This document shows, piece after piece, positions 33,796-42,244 of a stretch of 64,000 nucleotides of DNA. The stretch's first letter is position 1. Each line of letters opens with the position of its first letter. Position numbers and translations under genes: made by a program. Below the pieces are notes generated by a model. It did not search any database, had not been told where the DNA came from, and saw only the letters and a list, made by a program, of their open reading frames with translations. The DNA is from Mucilaginibacter terrigena (lineage in GTDB: Bacteria > Bacteroidota > Bacteroidia > Sphingobacteriales > Sphingobacteriaceae): contig NZ_SEWG01000004.1 of the NCBI RefSeq assembly GCF_004168255.1, positions 1 to 64,000 on the forward strand. The letters are read 5' to 3'.

Positions 33796-34697
33796 TGACT
33801 GCTTTAAGCAATAATACAGGCGTAAACAAGAACCTTTTAATACTACATTTTACTGTTTTTATATGGGGGTTTACCGGGATATTGGGTCAATTGATCTCCA
33901 TTTCGGCGGTAAATTTGGTTTGGTACCGCGTATTAATTGCCAGTTTATCGTTGTTTTTATACTTCAAATTTAACAAAACGGCGTTTAAAGTTAACCGTAA
34001 TACGGTACTGAAATTGATGCTTACAGGCGCTTTGGTGGGCGGTCACTGGATCCTTTTCTTCGCTTCAATAAAGCTTTCAACCGTGCCGGTAACATTGGTT
34101 TGCCTGTCTTCGATCACCCTTTTTACAGCCATTTTCGAGCCTATAATTAATAAAAAAGCCATCTCAAAAATGGAGATCATCGCCGGTATTTTTATAATAA
34201 CCGGCATAGTTTTGATATTTAAATTTGAAACACAATACACTAAGGGTATCATAGCCGGGCTTACAAGCGCAGTGCTTGCAAGCCTTTTTGCCATTATAAA
34301 TGGCCGCCAGGTAAAGCAACACGAAGCCCCCGTGATAGCCTTTTACGAGCTTAGCGGCGCATTATTATGGATCACCATTTACCTGCTTATCACCGGTGGC
34401 ATTACCAATTTTGTTATCCCCAGGCCTGCGGATATCGGCTACCTGATATTACTTGGAACGGTGTGCACATCGCTTGCATATGTTGCCGGTGTATCTGTAA
34501 TGCGCGAGCTTTCGGCCTTCCGGGTTGCGCTTATCACCAACCTGGAACCAGTGTACGGCATCATTATGGCCTTCCTTTTTTTTGGCGATATGAATAAAAT
34601 GTCGGCAGGTTTTTGGGTAGGTTCAATAATAATATTGTCAACTATCTTCCTATTCCCTGTTGCCCAAAAACAGGTGGCCAGGCGCCGTGCGCGTTAA
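33795..34697 (+). CDS. EamA-family (DMT) transporter
   Basis: 300-residue inner-membrane protein with about ten hydrophobic helices arranged as two EamA repeats (about 10-140 and 150-290). The family marks are ISAVNLVWYRVLIASL and LEPVYGIIMAFLFFGD near the end. Substrates of this superfamily vary (drugs, amino acids, nucleotide sugars), so none is assigned. It starts at the last base of the LptF-like stop codon and ends before a long gene-free stretch. Confidence 0.88.
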   Translation: MTALSNNTGVNKNLLILHFTVFIWGFTGILGQLISISAVNLVWYRVLIASLSLFLYFKFNKTAFKVNRNTVLKLMLTGALVGGHWILFFASIKLSTVPVTLVCLSSITLFTAIFEPIINKKAISKMEIIAGIFIITGIVLIFKFETQYTKGIIAGLTSAVLASLFAIINGRQVKQHEAPVIAFYELSGALLWITIYLLITGGITNFVIPRPADIGYLILLGTVCTSLAYVAGVSVMRELSAFRVALITNLEPVYGIIMAFLFFGDMNKMSAGFWVGSIIILSTIFLFPVAQKQVARRRAR

Positions 34698-35532
34698 ATT
34701 CTGATCGTATAATCTTTATTAAACAGGATGCTTCTCGCCCAACCCACCGCGGGGTAGGGGTACAGTACGCATTCAAATTAAAGGCATTTTTAGCCCTTAC
34801 AGGCCACGCTGGATTTTTAGGGTGTTATTTCCCGTCAGTAATATTTCGCTCAAAACCGGGGCAAATTCAAAAATCAAATAGTGTATTGGATAGCTAATTA
34901 ATATTTAGTTATAAACACCTTCAAAAACCCCTTAATTTTTCAAATTTATAATAAAATCGTCAAACTAAATAAAATATTATTAAATTAATAATCAACTATA
35001 TATGTATGTTATATAAATAATTTATTAAGGTAAAAAGCATATTTAAAAAATCAAAATGCTAATAAAAATAGCATAAGGGTTTCAATTGAATAAATAGATT
35101 GCTTAAATATATATAAATGAGGTATTTAAGTGTGGCTATATAACACTATAGTTTACTCTATTAAAACAACCAAATTTTTGATGAAAGTGTACCGAACCCG
35201 AATTATGAGATTTTTAAAATATCGGGGGAGTAGTGCGGCTTGTATACAGAAATATAATTTTAAGCAAATCGAAAGCTTAAAAATCAACGCCTGATAAAGT
35301 TTAGTATGCCATCATCGTGCCAAAAAAACCTTGCAATATCTCACCGGCAAAAAAAAATTTTGCGCGAGAGACTTTTTAAGATGTCCGGATTTTTCAAATT
35401 AAAATTGCAGGAATGGAACCACTCATTGCTTTGTTAAATATTTTTTAGCTTCTCTCCCATCCGGGCAAATACCGCGCTTTTAAAAAACATTTAAAAATTG
35501 CATATTGTAGAAACTAAAACCGGAAGACGATC
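34698..35532. other. 835-bp AT-rich gene-free stretch
   Basis: No protein-like open frame on either strand; a 94-residue frame at 34613-34897 is a shadow in repeat-like DNA. The first 180 bases look GC-richer (CCAACCCACCGCGGGGTAGG) and may be a repeat remnant. The rest is very AT-rich, with no tRNA, RNase P, tmRNA or SRP-like sequence that I recognise. No clear inverted repeat was found. A regulatory RNA is possible and untested. Confidence 0.6.
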
Positions 35533-35817
35533 ATGAGCATCAAAAATATTTTCGCGCTGGTAATTGTGGTATTGCTTACCATTGTTATTATGCAAAACAC
35601 CGACCCCGCGTGGTTCACTATTTTGTTTGTGAAGAAAAGCATCTCGAAAGTTACGGTACTTACTTTTGTAGCGGTGATTGCCTTTATCCTTGGCGTGTTA
35701 GTCGGCAGGCCAAAAGATAAAAAATACAACATTGGCGAACACTACGACGAGCTGCACGCCGGCGAAGATAAAAATACACTAAGTGACGAAGACAGGGATT
35801 ATATCAGCAGAGATTAG
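35533..35817 (+). CDS. Small LapA/DUF1049-type membrane protein
   Basis: 94 residues with two transmembrane helices (about 5-20 and 40-60) separated by a short loop, then a charged cytosolic tail rich in Asp/Glu/Lys (ends DEDRDYISRD). This matches the LapA-like lipopolysaccharide assembly family in outline. The ATG comes after an apparent ribosome site-like GGAAG (35521). No partner (LapB/YciM) is adjacent. Confidence 0.75.
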   Translation: MSIKNIFALVIVVLLTIVIMQNTDPAWFTILFVKKSISKVTVLTFVAVIAFILGVLVGRPKDKKYNIGEHYDELHAGEDKNTLSDEDRDYISRD

Positions 35818-35848
35818 ATTTGAGATATGAGACCTTAGATATGAGATA
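35816..35848. repeat. GAGATATGAGA short repeat
   Basis: AGATTTGAGATATGAGACC followed by TTAGATATGAGATAG, directly after the LapA-like stop. A degenerate tandem of the same short-period style as the other arrays. Confidence 0.5.
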
Positions 35849-35867
35849 GCACCTGCCGCTTCGTTAT

Positions 35868-36671
35868 TTACACATTTTCGAAAACCTGGTAATTTTCTTT
35901 CATGTCGTCGAGGTTTGGCGTGTTCTCAAAAATCCCAAAAACAGATGCTCCACTCCCGCTCATACTCGCGTATATGGCGCCGTGCTCGTACAGTTCTGCT
36001 TTTACGCCACGTATAACGGGATGATCGCGAAATATATGCCCCTCAAAATCATTCTTAATGTGCCCTCTCCATGCCGTTAAGGGCGTTTTTACAAGGTCGT
36101 ATAACGAATCGCGAACAGGGGCCGGTTTTACGCCTCTGTAAGCTTCTGCGGTTGATACATGCTCATCCGGCATCACCAATACAATTTTGTAAGCAGATAG
36201 GTCGAGATCGATGGGTTCAAACTCATCCCCCTTCTCAAACGCGAACACAGGTTTGTTGCGGATAAAAAAAGCGCAGTCGGCACCCAATATCCTGGCGTAG
36301 TCTTCCATCCTGTCGTCCGTTAAGCCCAGCCCAAATTTATCGTTCATCAGTTTGATAAAAAATCCTGCATCGGCCGATCCGCCGCCAAGCCCCGCGCCTA
36401 TGGGGATATTCTTCTCCAGAAAAATTTTTACCGGCGGCAGGTCGTGGTCTTTTTTTAACAGGTGATAAGCCTTGATGCAAAGGTTGTCCTCCATCCTGCC
36501 GGGGATATCCAGGCCCGACGATTCGAAACTTAATTTATCGGCCTCTACCACTTCCAGCACATCGTTAATTTTAACGGGGTAAAAAACAGTTTCCAGGTCG
36601 TGGTAACCATCGGGCCGGCGGGCAATAATGTTAAGGCCAATATTTATTTTCGCGTTGGGGAATACTATCAT
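35868..36671 (-). CDS. ispE: 4-diphosphocytidyl-2-C-methyl-D-erythritol kinase
   Basis: 267-residue GHMP kinase of the MEP isoprenoid pathway. The ATP loop PIGAGLGGGSADAGFF is near residue 88, NAKINIGLNI at the start carries the conserved Lys, and SGSGASVFG near residue 240 is the third GHMP motif. The ATG at 36671 (MIVFPNAKIN) fits the family better than the in-frame start six codons upstream. Divergent from thyA across a solo octamer element. Confidence 0.94.
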   Translation of the reverse strand: MIVFPNAKINIGLNIIARRPDGYHDLETVFYPVKINDVLEVVEADKLSFESSGLDIPGRMEDNLCIKAYHLLKKDHDLPPVKIFLEKNIPIGAGLGGGSADAGFFIKLMNDKFGLGLTDDRMEDYARILGADCAFFIRNKPVFAFEKGDEFEPIDLDLSAYKIVLVMPDEHVSTAEAYRGVKPAPVRDSLYDLVKTPLTAWRGHIKNDFEGHIFRDHPVIRGVKAELYEHGAIYASMSGSGASVFGIFENTPNLDDMKENYQVFENV

Positions 36672-36751
36672 CAAAAATTCAATTAACACCGCATGTATTT
36701 ATACACATCAGTAGGATACCAAAAATAGATTATTTTTATTTGCATTTAATC

Positions 36752-36844
36752 GTCATTGAGTCATTAGGTCATTGAGTCATTATTATCGAATACGGGTAAT
36801 GAAAGCCAATGACTCAATGACAGCGAAGCGAATGACTTAATGAC
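36752..36844. repeat. Solo inverted octamer element without S23 gene
   Basis: Left: GTCATTGA GTCATTAG GTCATTGA GTCATT (36752-36781). Right: AATGACTC AATGACAG, a 7-nt gap, AATGACTT AATGAC (36808-36844). Spacer of 26 nt. It has the same ends as the S23 cassettes but no gene, MITE-like, and ends 14 bases before thyA. Confidence 0.85.
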
Positions 36845-36858
36845 AAAAATTTAAAAAA

Positions 36859-37680
36859 ATGAAACAGTACCTCGACCTGATGCAGCATGTGATGGAGAAC
36901 GGAGCGCAAAAGCATGACCGCACCGGTACAGGCACCTTAAGCGTGTTTGGCTACCAGATGCGCTTTAACCTGCAGGATGGCTTCCCGATGGTGACCACCA
37001 AAAAGCTTCACCTAAAATCTATCATCCACGAACTCATCTGGTTTTTAACCGGCGATACCAACATCCAGTACTTAAAAGATAACGGCGTACGCATTTGGGA
37101 CGAGTGGGCCGACGAGAACGGTAATCTTGGCCCGGTGTACGGTTACCAGTGGCGCAGTTGGCCAACACCCGATGGCGGGCATATCGACCAGATAACCCAG
37201 GTGGTAGATCAGATTAAAAACAACCCGGACTCGCGCCGCATGATGGTATCGGCATGGAACGTCGCCGATGTTAACCAGATGGCGTTGCCGCCCTGCCATA
37301 GTTTGTTCCAATTTTATGTGCAGCCGGCGGATGCTTCGAAAGGCGAGACACGCGGTAAGTTATCGTGCCAGCTTTACCAGCGCAGCGCCGATATATTTTT
37401 AGGGGTACCTTTTAACATTGCATCATACGCGCTGCTCACCATGATGATGGCGCAGGTATGCGACCTTGACTATGGCGACTTTATCCACACCTTTGGCGAC
37501 GCCCATATTTACAATAACCACCTGGAGCAGGCCCGCCTGCAACTAAGCCGCGACCCAAGGCCTTTACCGACGATGAAGATCAACCCTGATGTGAAAGACA
37601 TTTTTGGGTTTAAGTATGAAGATTTCACGTTGGAGAATTATGACCCGCACCCGCATATTAAGGGGGTTGTTGCGGTTTAG
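36859..37680 (+). CDS. thyA: Thymidylate synthase
   Basis: 273 residues. It methylates dUMP to dTMP using methylene-tetrahydrofolate. The nucleophile is the Cys in [13 protein letters not shown] (about residue 155) and the [30 protein letters not shown] and [14 protein letters not shown] segments are typical. Folate is oxidised to dihydrofolate in this reaction and recycled by folA at 38478; an S23 cassette lies between the two genes. The stop TAG is followed at once by the left octamer array. Confidence 0.97.
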   Translation: MKQYLDLMQHVMENGAQKHDRTGTGTLSVFGYQMRFNLQDGFPMVTTKKLHLKSIIHELIWFLTGDTNIQYLKDNGVRIWDEWADENGNLGPVYGYQWRSWPTPDGGHIDQITQVVDQIKNNPDSRRMMVSAWNVADVNQMALPPCHSLFQFYVQPADASKGETRGKLSCQLYQRSADIFLGVPFNIASYALLTMMMAQVCDLDYGDFIHTFGDAHIYNNHLEQARLQLSRDPRPLPTMKINPDVKDIFGFKYEDFTLENYDPHPHIKGVVAV

Positions 37681-38213
37681 GTCATTGGGTCATTGGGTCA
37701 TTGGGTCATTGGGTCATTGGGTCATTGGGTCATTGGGTCATTAAGCGAATTTGATATTTCTAAAAGAGTTTGTTTCTTTATTACTTATTAATTTCAACAA
37801 TGGGTAATAGAATAGAGGATTTGGAAATTTATACCTTAGCAGATAGCTTCTCTAATAAAATATGGTTCTTGGTTCTGAAATGGGATTACTTCGCTAAGGA
37901 TACGGTTGGCAAACAAATTGCAAGATCAGCAGATTCTATCAGCGCTAATATTGCAGAAGGCTTTGGGAGATTTCATTATAAGGAAAATAAAAACTTCTGT
38001 TATTTTAGCAGAGGATCATCAATAGAAACAAAAGGATGGTTAAATAAATGCCTTGTAAGAAATTTGATATCTGAAGAAAAGCATCTGGAACTTATAAAAG
38101 AGTTAGAAACCATTCATCATAAATTAAACATCTATATAAAATATATTGGTAAGAAGATTATTGAGAATCCAACAATGACCCAATGACCCAATGACCCAAT
38201 GACTCAATGACCT
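37681..38213 (+). mobile_element. S23 cassette copy 2 with inverted octamer arrays
   Basis: Left array of 7.75 GTCATTGG units (37681-37742), the same AT-rich leader as copy 1 (TTTGATATTTCTAAAAGAGT onward), the S23 gene, and a right array of five AATGACCC-type units (38174-38213). It begins at the base after the thyA stop. Compared with copy 1 the leader is almost unchanged while the arrays differ in unit number, as expected of slippage-prone arrays. Inserted between thyA and folA. Confidence 0.65.
37800..38186 (+). CDS. S23-family four-helix-bundle protein, copy 2
   Basis: 128 residues, about 85% identical to the protein at 19966. Shared blocks include GNRIEDLEIYTL, FAKDTVGKQI, ARSADSISANIAEGFGRF and YKENKNFCYFSRGSS. 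Differences are concentrated in the third helix region (KCLVRNLISEEKHLELIK against KSRVRGLIGEDKYQELLK). The tail TMTQ and TGA stop come from the right octamer array. Ends, leader and gene are conserved together, so the gene and arrays move or are copied as one unit. Nucleic-acid binding inferred from family. Confidence 0.88.
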   Translation: MGNRIEDLEIYTLADSFSNKIWFLVLKWDYFAKDTVGKQIARSADSISANIAEGFGRFHYKENKNFCYFSRGSSIETKGWLNKCLVRNLISEEKHLELIKELETIHHKLNIYIKYIGKKIIENPTMTQ

Positions 38214-38219
38214 AAATCG

Positions 38220-38411
38220 ATGCGTATGAAGACTGCTGAGATAAAAGAAAAAATCACAAAAATAATTGATCAACTACCGGAAGATAAGTTACCAGAAGCG
38301 TTAGCTTTAATAACAGAATTTAGCGAAACCGCTGCTCAAGATAAGCGCAGAAAATTAGTTGAACAAATCATTAAAGAAGATTACGAGTTATTAAAAAAAC
38401 TTTCTGATTAA
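38220..38411 (+). CDS. Small helical protein of unknown function
   Basis: 63 residues, predicted all-helical and charged (KTAEIKEKITKIIDQLPEDK, then EDYELLKKLSD). It resembles small antitoxin-like or DUF2281-like proteins in style, but I cannot place it and no toxin gene is next to it. Start at 38220 (or the ATG two codons later) lies seven bases after the right octamer array. It sits between the S23 cassette and a further half-array, so it may be part of the inserted material. Confidence 0.6.
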   Translation: MRMKTAEIKEKITKIIDQLPEDKLPEALALITEFSETAAQDKRRKLVEQIIKEDYELLKKLSD

Positions 38412-38446
38412 ATTGTTTGAGATCATTAAAGTGATTGAAACATCAA

Positions 38447-38483
38447 TGACTTAATGACCCAATGACCCAATGACCCAATGACA
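38447..38483. repeat. Orphan octamer half-array giving the folA start codon
   Basis: CAATGACTT, then AATGACCC three times and AATGAC. The last AATGAC contains the ATG of folA at 38478. Only right-type units; no left array nearby. Confidence 0.85.
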
Positions 38484-38960
38484 ATTTCCATCATAGTAGC
38501 CATAGCCCAAAATTACGCCATTGGTAAAAACAACCAGTTGCTGTGGCATATGCCAAACGATCTGAAACATTTTAAGCAGATCACATCAGGCCGTACCATT
38601 ATTATGGGGCGAAAAACTTATGAATCGGTAGGCCGGCCGCTGCTTAACCGCCGCAATATTGTGGTAACCCGGCAGGATATAGAGATCCCCGGCTGCGAGG
38701 TTGTAAAATCAATTGACGAAGGTTTATCGCTTTGCGCACACGAGGACGAAGTGTTTATTGGCGGCGGTGCCGAAATTTACAGGCAAGCAATGGACAAAAC
38801 CGACCGCATTTATTTAACAATTGTACACAAGGATTTTGAAGCGGATACCTTTTTCCCCGAGATCGACTACCTGAAGTGGGACGAGGCCAGCCGCGTATAC
38901 AACGAGCCGGACGAAAAAAACCCGCTCCCCTATTCATTTATCACACTAAACCGCCGTTAA
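38478..38960 (+). CDS. folA: Dihydrofolate reductase
   Basis: 160 residues. It reduces the dihydrofolate made by thyA to tetrahydrofolate. Typical motifs: IVAIAQNYAIGKNNQLLWHMPNDLKHF (with the catalytic Asp region), GRKTYESVG, and FIGGGAEIYRQAM. Start codon ATG is the last unit of the octamer array, and the second codon ACA also comes from it. There is no ribosome binding site beyond the array, which is notable for an expected essential gene. Its natural partner thyA is 800 bp upstream, past the S23 cassette. Confidence 0.96.
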   Translation: MTISIIVAIAQNYAIGKNNQLLWHMPNDLKHFKQITSGRTIIMGRKTYESVGRPLLNRRNIVVTRQDIEIPGCEVVKSIDEGLSLCAHEDEVFIGGGAEIYRQAMDKTDRIYLTIVHKDFEADTFFPEIDYLKWDEASRVYNEPDEKNPLPYSFITLNRR

Positions 38961-39015
38961 CAAAAACACAGAATATTTTGTTTCAATTAAAAATTTCATG
39001 CTTGTGAAATTTTAT

Positions 39016-39023
39016 TAGATTTG
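39016..39023 (+). promoter_or_regulatory. -7 box TAGATTTG for secDF
   Basis: TAnnTTTG match 51 bases before the secDF ATG in an AT-rich spacer. Confidence 0.6.
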
Positions 39024-39074
39024 CCGTCTTATTTAAAAAGCTTATAAACTAATTAATTACATATTTAATTCGCG

Positions 39075-42059
39075 ATGCAAGGTAAAGGGGTTATCAAATT
39101 TTTCGCCATTCTGCTGGCTGTGGTATGTTTATACCAGTTTTCATTCACATGGGTGGCCCATAAAGTTGAGAAGGATGCTAAGGCGTATGCCAAAGGCGAT
39201 CCTGCAAAGTACACAGCTTATCTCGATTCTGTTTCAACATTACCGGTTTACCCGGTGCTTAACCACACCTACCAATATTGTGTAGAGCGGGAACTTGCCC
39301 TGGGCCTCGATTTAAAAGGAGGTATGAACGTTACGATGCAAATATCGTTGCGCGAACTGGTTACATCGTTATCAAACAATAACGCCGACCCGGCCTTTAA
39401 CCAGGCGTTGACAAATGCGCAGGCAAGGAGCATTACCGAGCAAAAAGATTACATCACACTTTTTGTTGACGAGTATGAGAAACTGGCACCAAATGCCAAG
39501 CTTGCGGCCATTTTTGCCAACAGCAATAACCAGGACAAACTAAAGTTCAATTCATCAAACAGCGATGTAGAGGCTTATCTTAAAGACCAGGCAAATACAG
39601 CGGTGCAGCAATCATACACGGTACTACACACCCGTATCGACCAATTTGGTGTTACCCAGCCAAACATTCAGCTGCAAAAAAGCACCAACCGTATCTTGAT
39701 CGAGCTGCCTGGTGTTAAAGAGCCTGAACGTGTTCGTAAACTTTTACAAGGTTCGGCCAAGCTTGAGTTCTATCAAACTTTTGATAATAGCGAGGTTTAC
39801 GGTTTGTTAAACAACATTAACGGCCTTTTAGCTGCTAAAAATAAAGCTACTGCTGTAAAAAAAGATACTGTTAAGGCCGATACAGCTAAAATTGCAGCCA
39901 ATGCAAAAGATACTACTGCTGCCGCTAAACAAGCAAACTCTTTAGTAAACAAATTAAAAAACAGCACCAATAAAGATTCGGCCGCTTTAAATAAAACCCA
40001 ACTGGCTGCTAACCCGCTGTTCGCGGTTTTGTCGCCGGTTACCTACCAGGATCAAACCGGCCAGCAGCAATTAAGCCCCGGCCCAATTGTTGGATACACC
40101 GCCCAAAAAGATACTGCCAAAGTTAACAGCTACCTGCGCAGCGCGGATATCAAATCTGTTATCCCGCAGAACATGAAAGTCCTTTGGAGCGTTAAGCCAA
40201 TTAAAAATTCAAAGGTATTTGAACTGTATGCTATTAAACTTTCGGGTGCCGAAAACGGCCCTGTACTATCAGGAGATGTTATAAACGATGCCCGTAACGA
40301 TGTAGACCAGATGAAAGGCGGCTACGAGGTTACTATGTACATGAACTCGCAGGGTGCCGCAAAATGGAAAACCGTTACCGCCGAAGCATCTGCCGGTGCC
40401 AATAAACGGGCTATAGCCATTGTGTTGGATGATAACGTTTACTCGGCCCCTAATGTTCAAAACGAAATATCTGGTGGCGTATCGTCAATATCGGGTGGTA
40501 ACTTCACGCTTGAAGATACCAAGGATTTAGCCAACATACTAAAAGCAGGCCGTTTACCTGCACCTGCCCGGATCATTGGCGAGGCCGTTGTAGGTCCGTC
40601 TTTAGGCCAGGAAGCTATCAACGCCGGTTTATTATCATGCGTATTAGGTTTGGTGGTGATCCTTATCTTCATGATAGCTTACTACAAACGTGCCGGTACG
40701 GTTGCCGTAGTAGCGGTATTGATAAACGTATTTTTCCTGATGGGGGTACTGGTGAGCCTGCGTGCTGTATTAACACTGCCGGGTATAGCGGGTATCATCC
40801 TGATATTAGGTGTGGCTGTTGATGCTAACGTATTGGTTTACGAACGTGTACGCGAAGAACTTGGCTTAGGCAAATCTATCCGCATAGCGGTTGCCGATGG
40901 TTTTAAACACGCTTTACCTTCTATCCTTGATGCCAACATCAGTACATTCTTAACAGGTGTGATCTTATTCTTATTCGGCAGCGGCCCTATCCAGGGTTTC
41001 GCAACCACTTTAATGATCGGTATTGTTACCACCCTGTTCTGCTCATTGTTAATTTCAAGGCTGATATTTGAGTTTATGCTTGAAAGAGGCTGGGACATTA
41101 CCTTCTCACGCCCATGGAGCTCACATACCTTTAAAAATGCAAACTACGCGTTCGTAAAAAACCGCTTTAAGTTCTATGCCTTCTCGGGGATATTCATTGC
41201 TGCCGGTTTGGTATCAATGGTAACACGCGGTTTTAACTATGGCGTAGACTTTGGCGGCGGCCATACTTACATCATTAAGTTTACCCATCCGGTAACTACC
41301 GAAGAAATTCACGATGCTGTTGATGCAACACTTGGCCGCGGTACCGAAGTTAAAACTTATGGTACTGATAATAAGATGAGCATCAATACCAATTATCTTA
41401 TTAATGATAACGGGCCTGATGCCGATGCTAAAGTGCAGACGGCACTGATAAAGGCACTGGCAACTAACCCTGCTACCAAAATTGAAGCAAAACAGATAGA
41501 GGCTCACCAAAAGGTTGAGGCTACCATAGCTAACGAAGTTAAGGCTTCGGCTAAATGGACCATAATTTTGGCTATCATCGTTATATCTGCTTATATATTG
41601 ATCAGGTTCCGTAAATGGCAGTTCAGCCTTGGTGCGATGGTTGCTACCGCGCACGATTCATTGCTGGTACTGTCGTTCTTCTCGTTATTTAAAGATATCC
41701 TTCCGTTCTCTTTAGATATCGACCAGGCATTTATAGCAGCGCTGCTTACCGTTATAGGTTATTCCATAAACGATACCGTGGTAGTGTTCGACCGTATCCG
41801 CGAGTTCCTTGAACTGCACCACGCAAAAACTGATGACCCTAAAGAGGTTATTAACCATGCTATTAACAATACCTTGAGCCGTACTATTATTACCGCGTTT
41901 ACCGTGGTATTAATATTGGTGATACTGTTCATTTTTGGTGGCGATGTTATCCGCGGGTTCTCGTTTGCATTGCTTATAGGTGTTATTTTCGGTACTTATT
42001 CATCTATCTGCGTGGCAACACCGGTAATAGTAGACTTTGGAAAGAAAGACCTGAGATAA
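39075..42059 (+). CDS. secDF: Fused protein translocase SecDF
   Basis: 994-residue fusion of SecD and SecF, membrane pumps that use the proton gradient to pull exported proteins through SecYEG. N-terminal TM (about 6-24), periplasmic P1 region, six-helix SecD part (about 505-680, GLSCVLGLVVILIFMIAY), then SecF (about 700-994) with its own six helices. A 60-residue Lys/Ala/Thr-rich linker (about 255-320: KATAVKKDTVKADTAKIAAN) interrupts the SecD periplasmic part. A good terminator follows. Fusion is the common Bacteroidota form. Confidence 0.96.
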   Translation: MQGKGVIKFFAILLAVVCLYQFSFTWVAHKVEKDAKAYAKGDPAKYTAYLDSVSTLPVYPVLNHTYQYCVERELALGLDLKGGMNVTMQISLRELVTSLSNNNADPAFNQALTNAQARSITEQKDYITLFVDEYEKLAPNAKLAAIFANSNNQDKLKFNSSNSDVEAYLKDQANTAVQQSYTVLHTRIDQFGVTQPNIQLQKSTNRILIELPGVKEPERVRKLLQGSAKLEFYQTFDNSEVYGLLNNINGLLAAKNKATAVKKDTVKADTAKIAANAKDTTAAAKQANSLVNKLKNSTNKDSAALNKTQLAANPLFAVLSPVTYQDQTGQQQLSPGPIVGYTAQKDTAKVNSYLRSADIKSVIPQNMKVLWSVKPIKNSKVFELYAIKLSGAENGPVLSGDVINDARNDVDQMKGGYEVTMYMNSQGAAKWKTVTAEASAGANKRAIAIVLDDNVYSAPNVQNEISGGVSSISGGNFTLEDTKDLANILKAGRLPAPARIIGEAVVGPSLGQEAINAGLLSCVLGLVVILIFMIAYYKRAGTVAVVAVLINVFFLMGVLVSLRAVLTLPGIAGIILILGVAVDANVLVYERVREELGLGKSIRIAVADGFKHALPSILDANISTFLTGVILFLFGSGPIQGFATTLMIGIVTTLFCSLLISRLIFEFMLERGWDITFSRPWSSHTFKNANYAFVKNRFKFYAFSGIFIAAGLVSMVTRGFNYGVDFGGGHTYIIKFTHPVTTEEIHDAVDATLGRGTEVKTYGTDNKMSINTNYLINDNGPDADAKVQTALIKALATNPATKIEAKQIEAHQKVEATIANEVKASAKWTIILAIIVISAYILIRFRKWQFSLGAMVATAHDSLLVLSFFSLFKDILPFSLDIDQAFIAALLTVIGYSINDTVVVFDRIREFLELHHAKTDDPKEVINHAINNTLSRTIITAFTVVLILVILFIFGGDVIRGFSFALLIGVIFGTYSSICVATPVIVDFGKKDLR

Positions 42060-42078
42060 TACATCTTACATAAAATAC

Positions 42079-42109
42079 AAGGCTCCAAAGAACATTTGGA
42101 GCCTTTTTT
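42079..42109 (+). terminator. Terminator after secDF
   Basis: Perfect 11-bp stem AAGGCTCCAAA / TTTGGAGCCTT with loop GAACA, followed by six T. Confidence 0.93.
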
Positions 42110-42129
42110 GTTTTACAACTAAACAACTG

Positions 42130-42228
42130 CCGGCTCCCTCTAAGTCTCCTCCGCTGGTTAGCGGAGAGACTTTAAAAACATTGAGGACCTTTCGCTAATT
42201 AGCGGAGAAGGTTTGGGTGGGGCTGGCC
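42130..42228. repeat. AGCCCC-family hairpin repeat before ndh
   Basis: GGCTCCCTCTAAGTCTCCTC, CGCTGGTTAGCGGAGAGAC, then TTTCGCTAATTAGCGGAGAAGG and GTTTGGGTGGGGCTGG: a diverged copy of the 1142-1446 repeat, between the secDF terminator and ndh. Confidence 0.75.
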
Positions 42229-42244
42229 TAACATACATTGCATC

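Noticed and set aside
34613..34897. 94-residue frame beside eamA as a gene
   Set aside because: It lies over the end of the eamA gene in another frame and in non-coding DNA; no protein-like features.
37770..37799. Upstream extension of the S23 proteins to include MFLYYL...
   Set aside because: That start is TTG in the conserved leader; the ATG at 37800 (and 19966) begins the conserved GNRIEDLEIY core of both copies.
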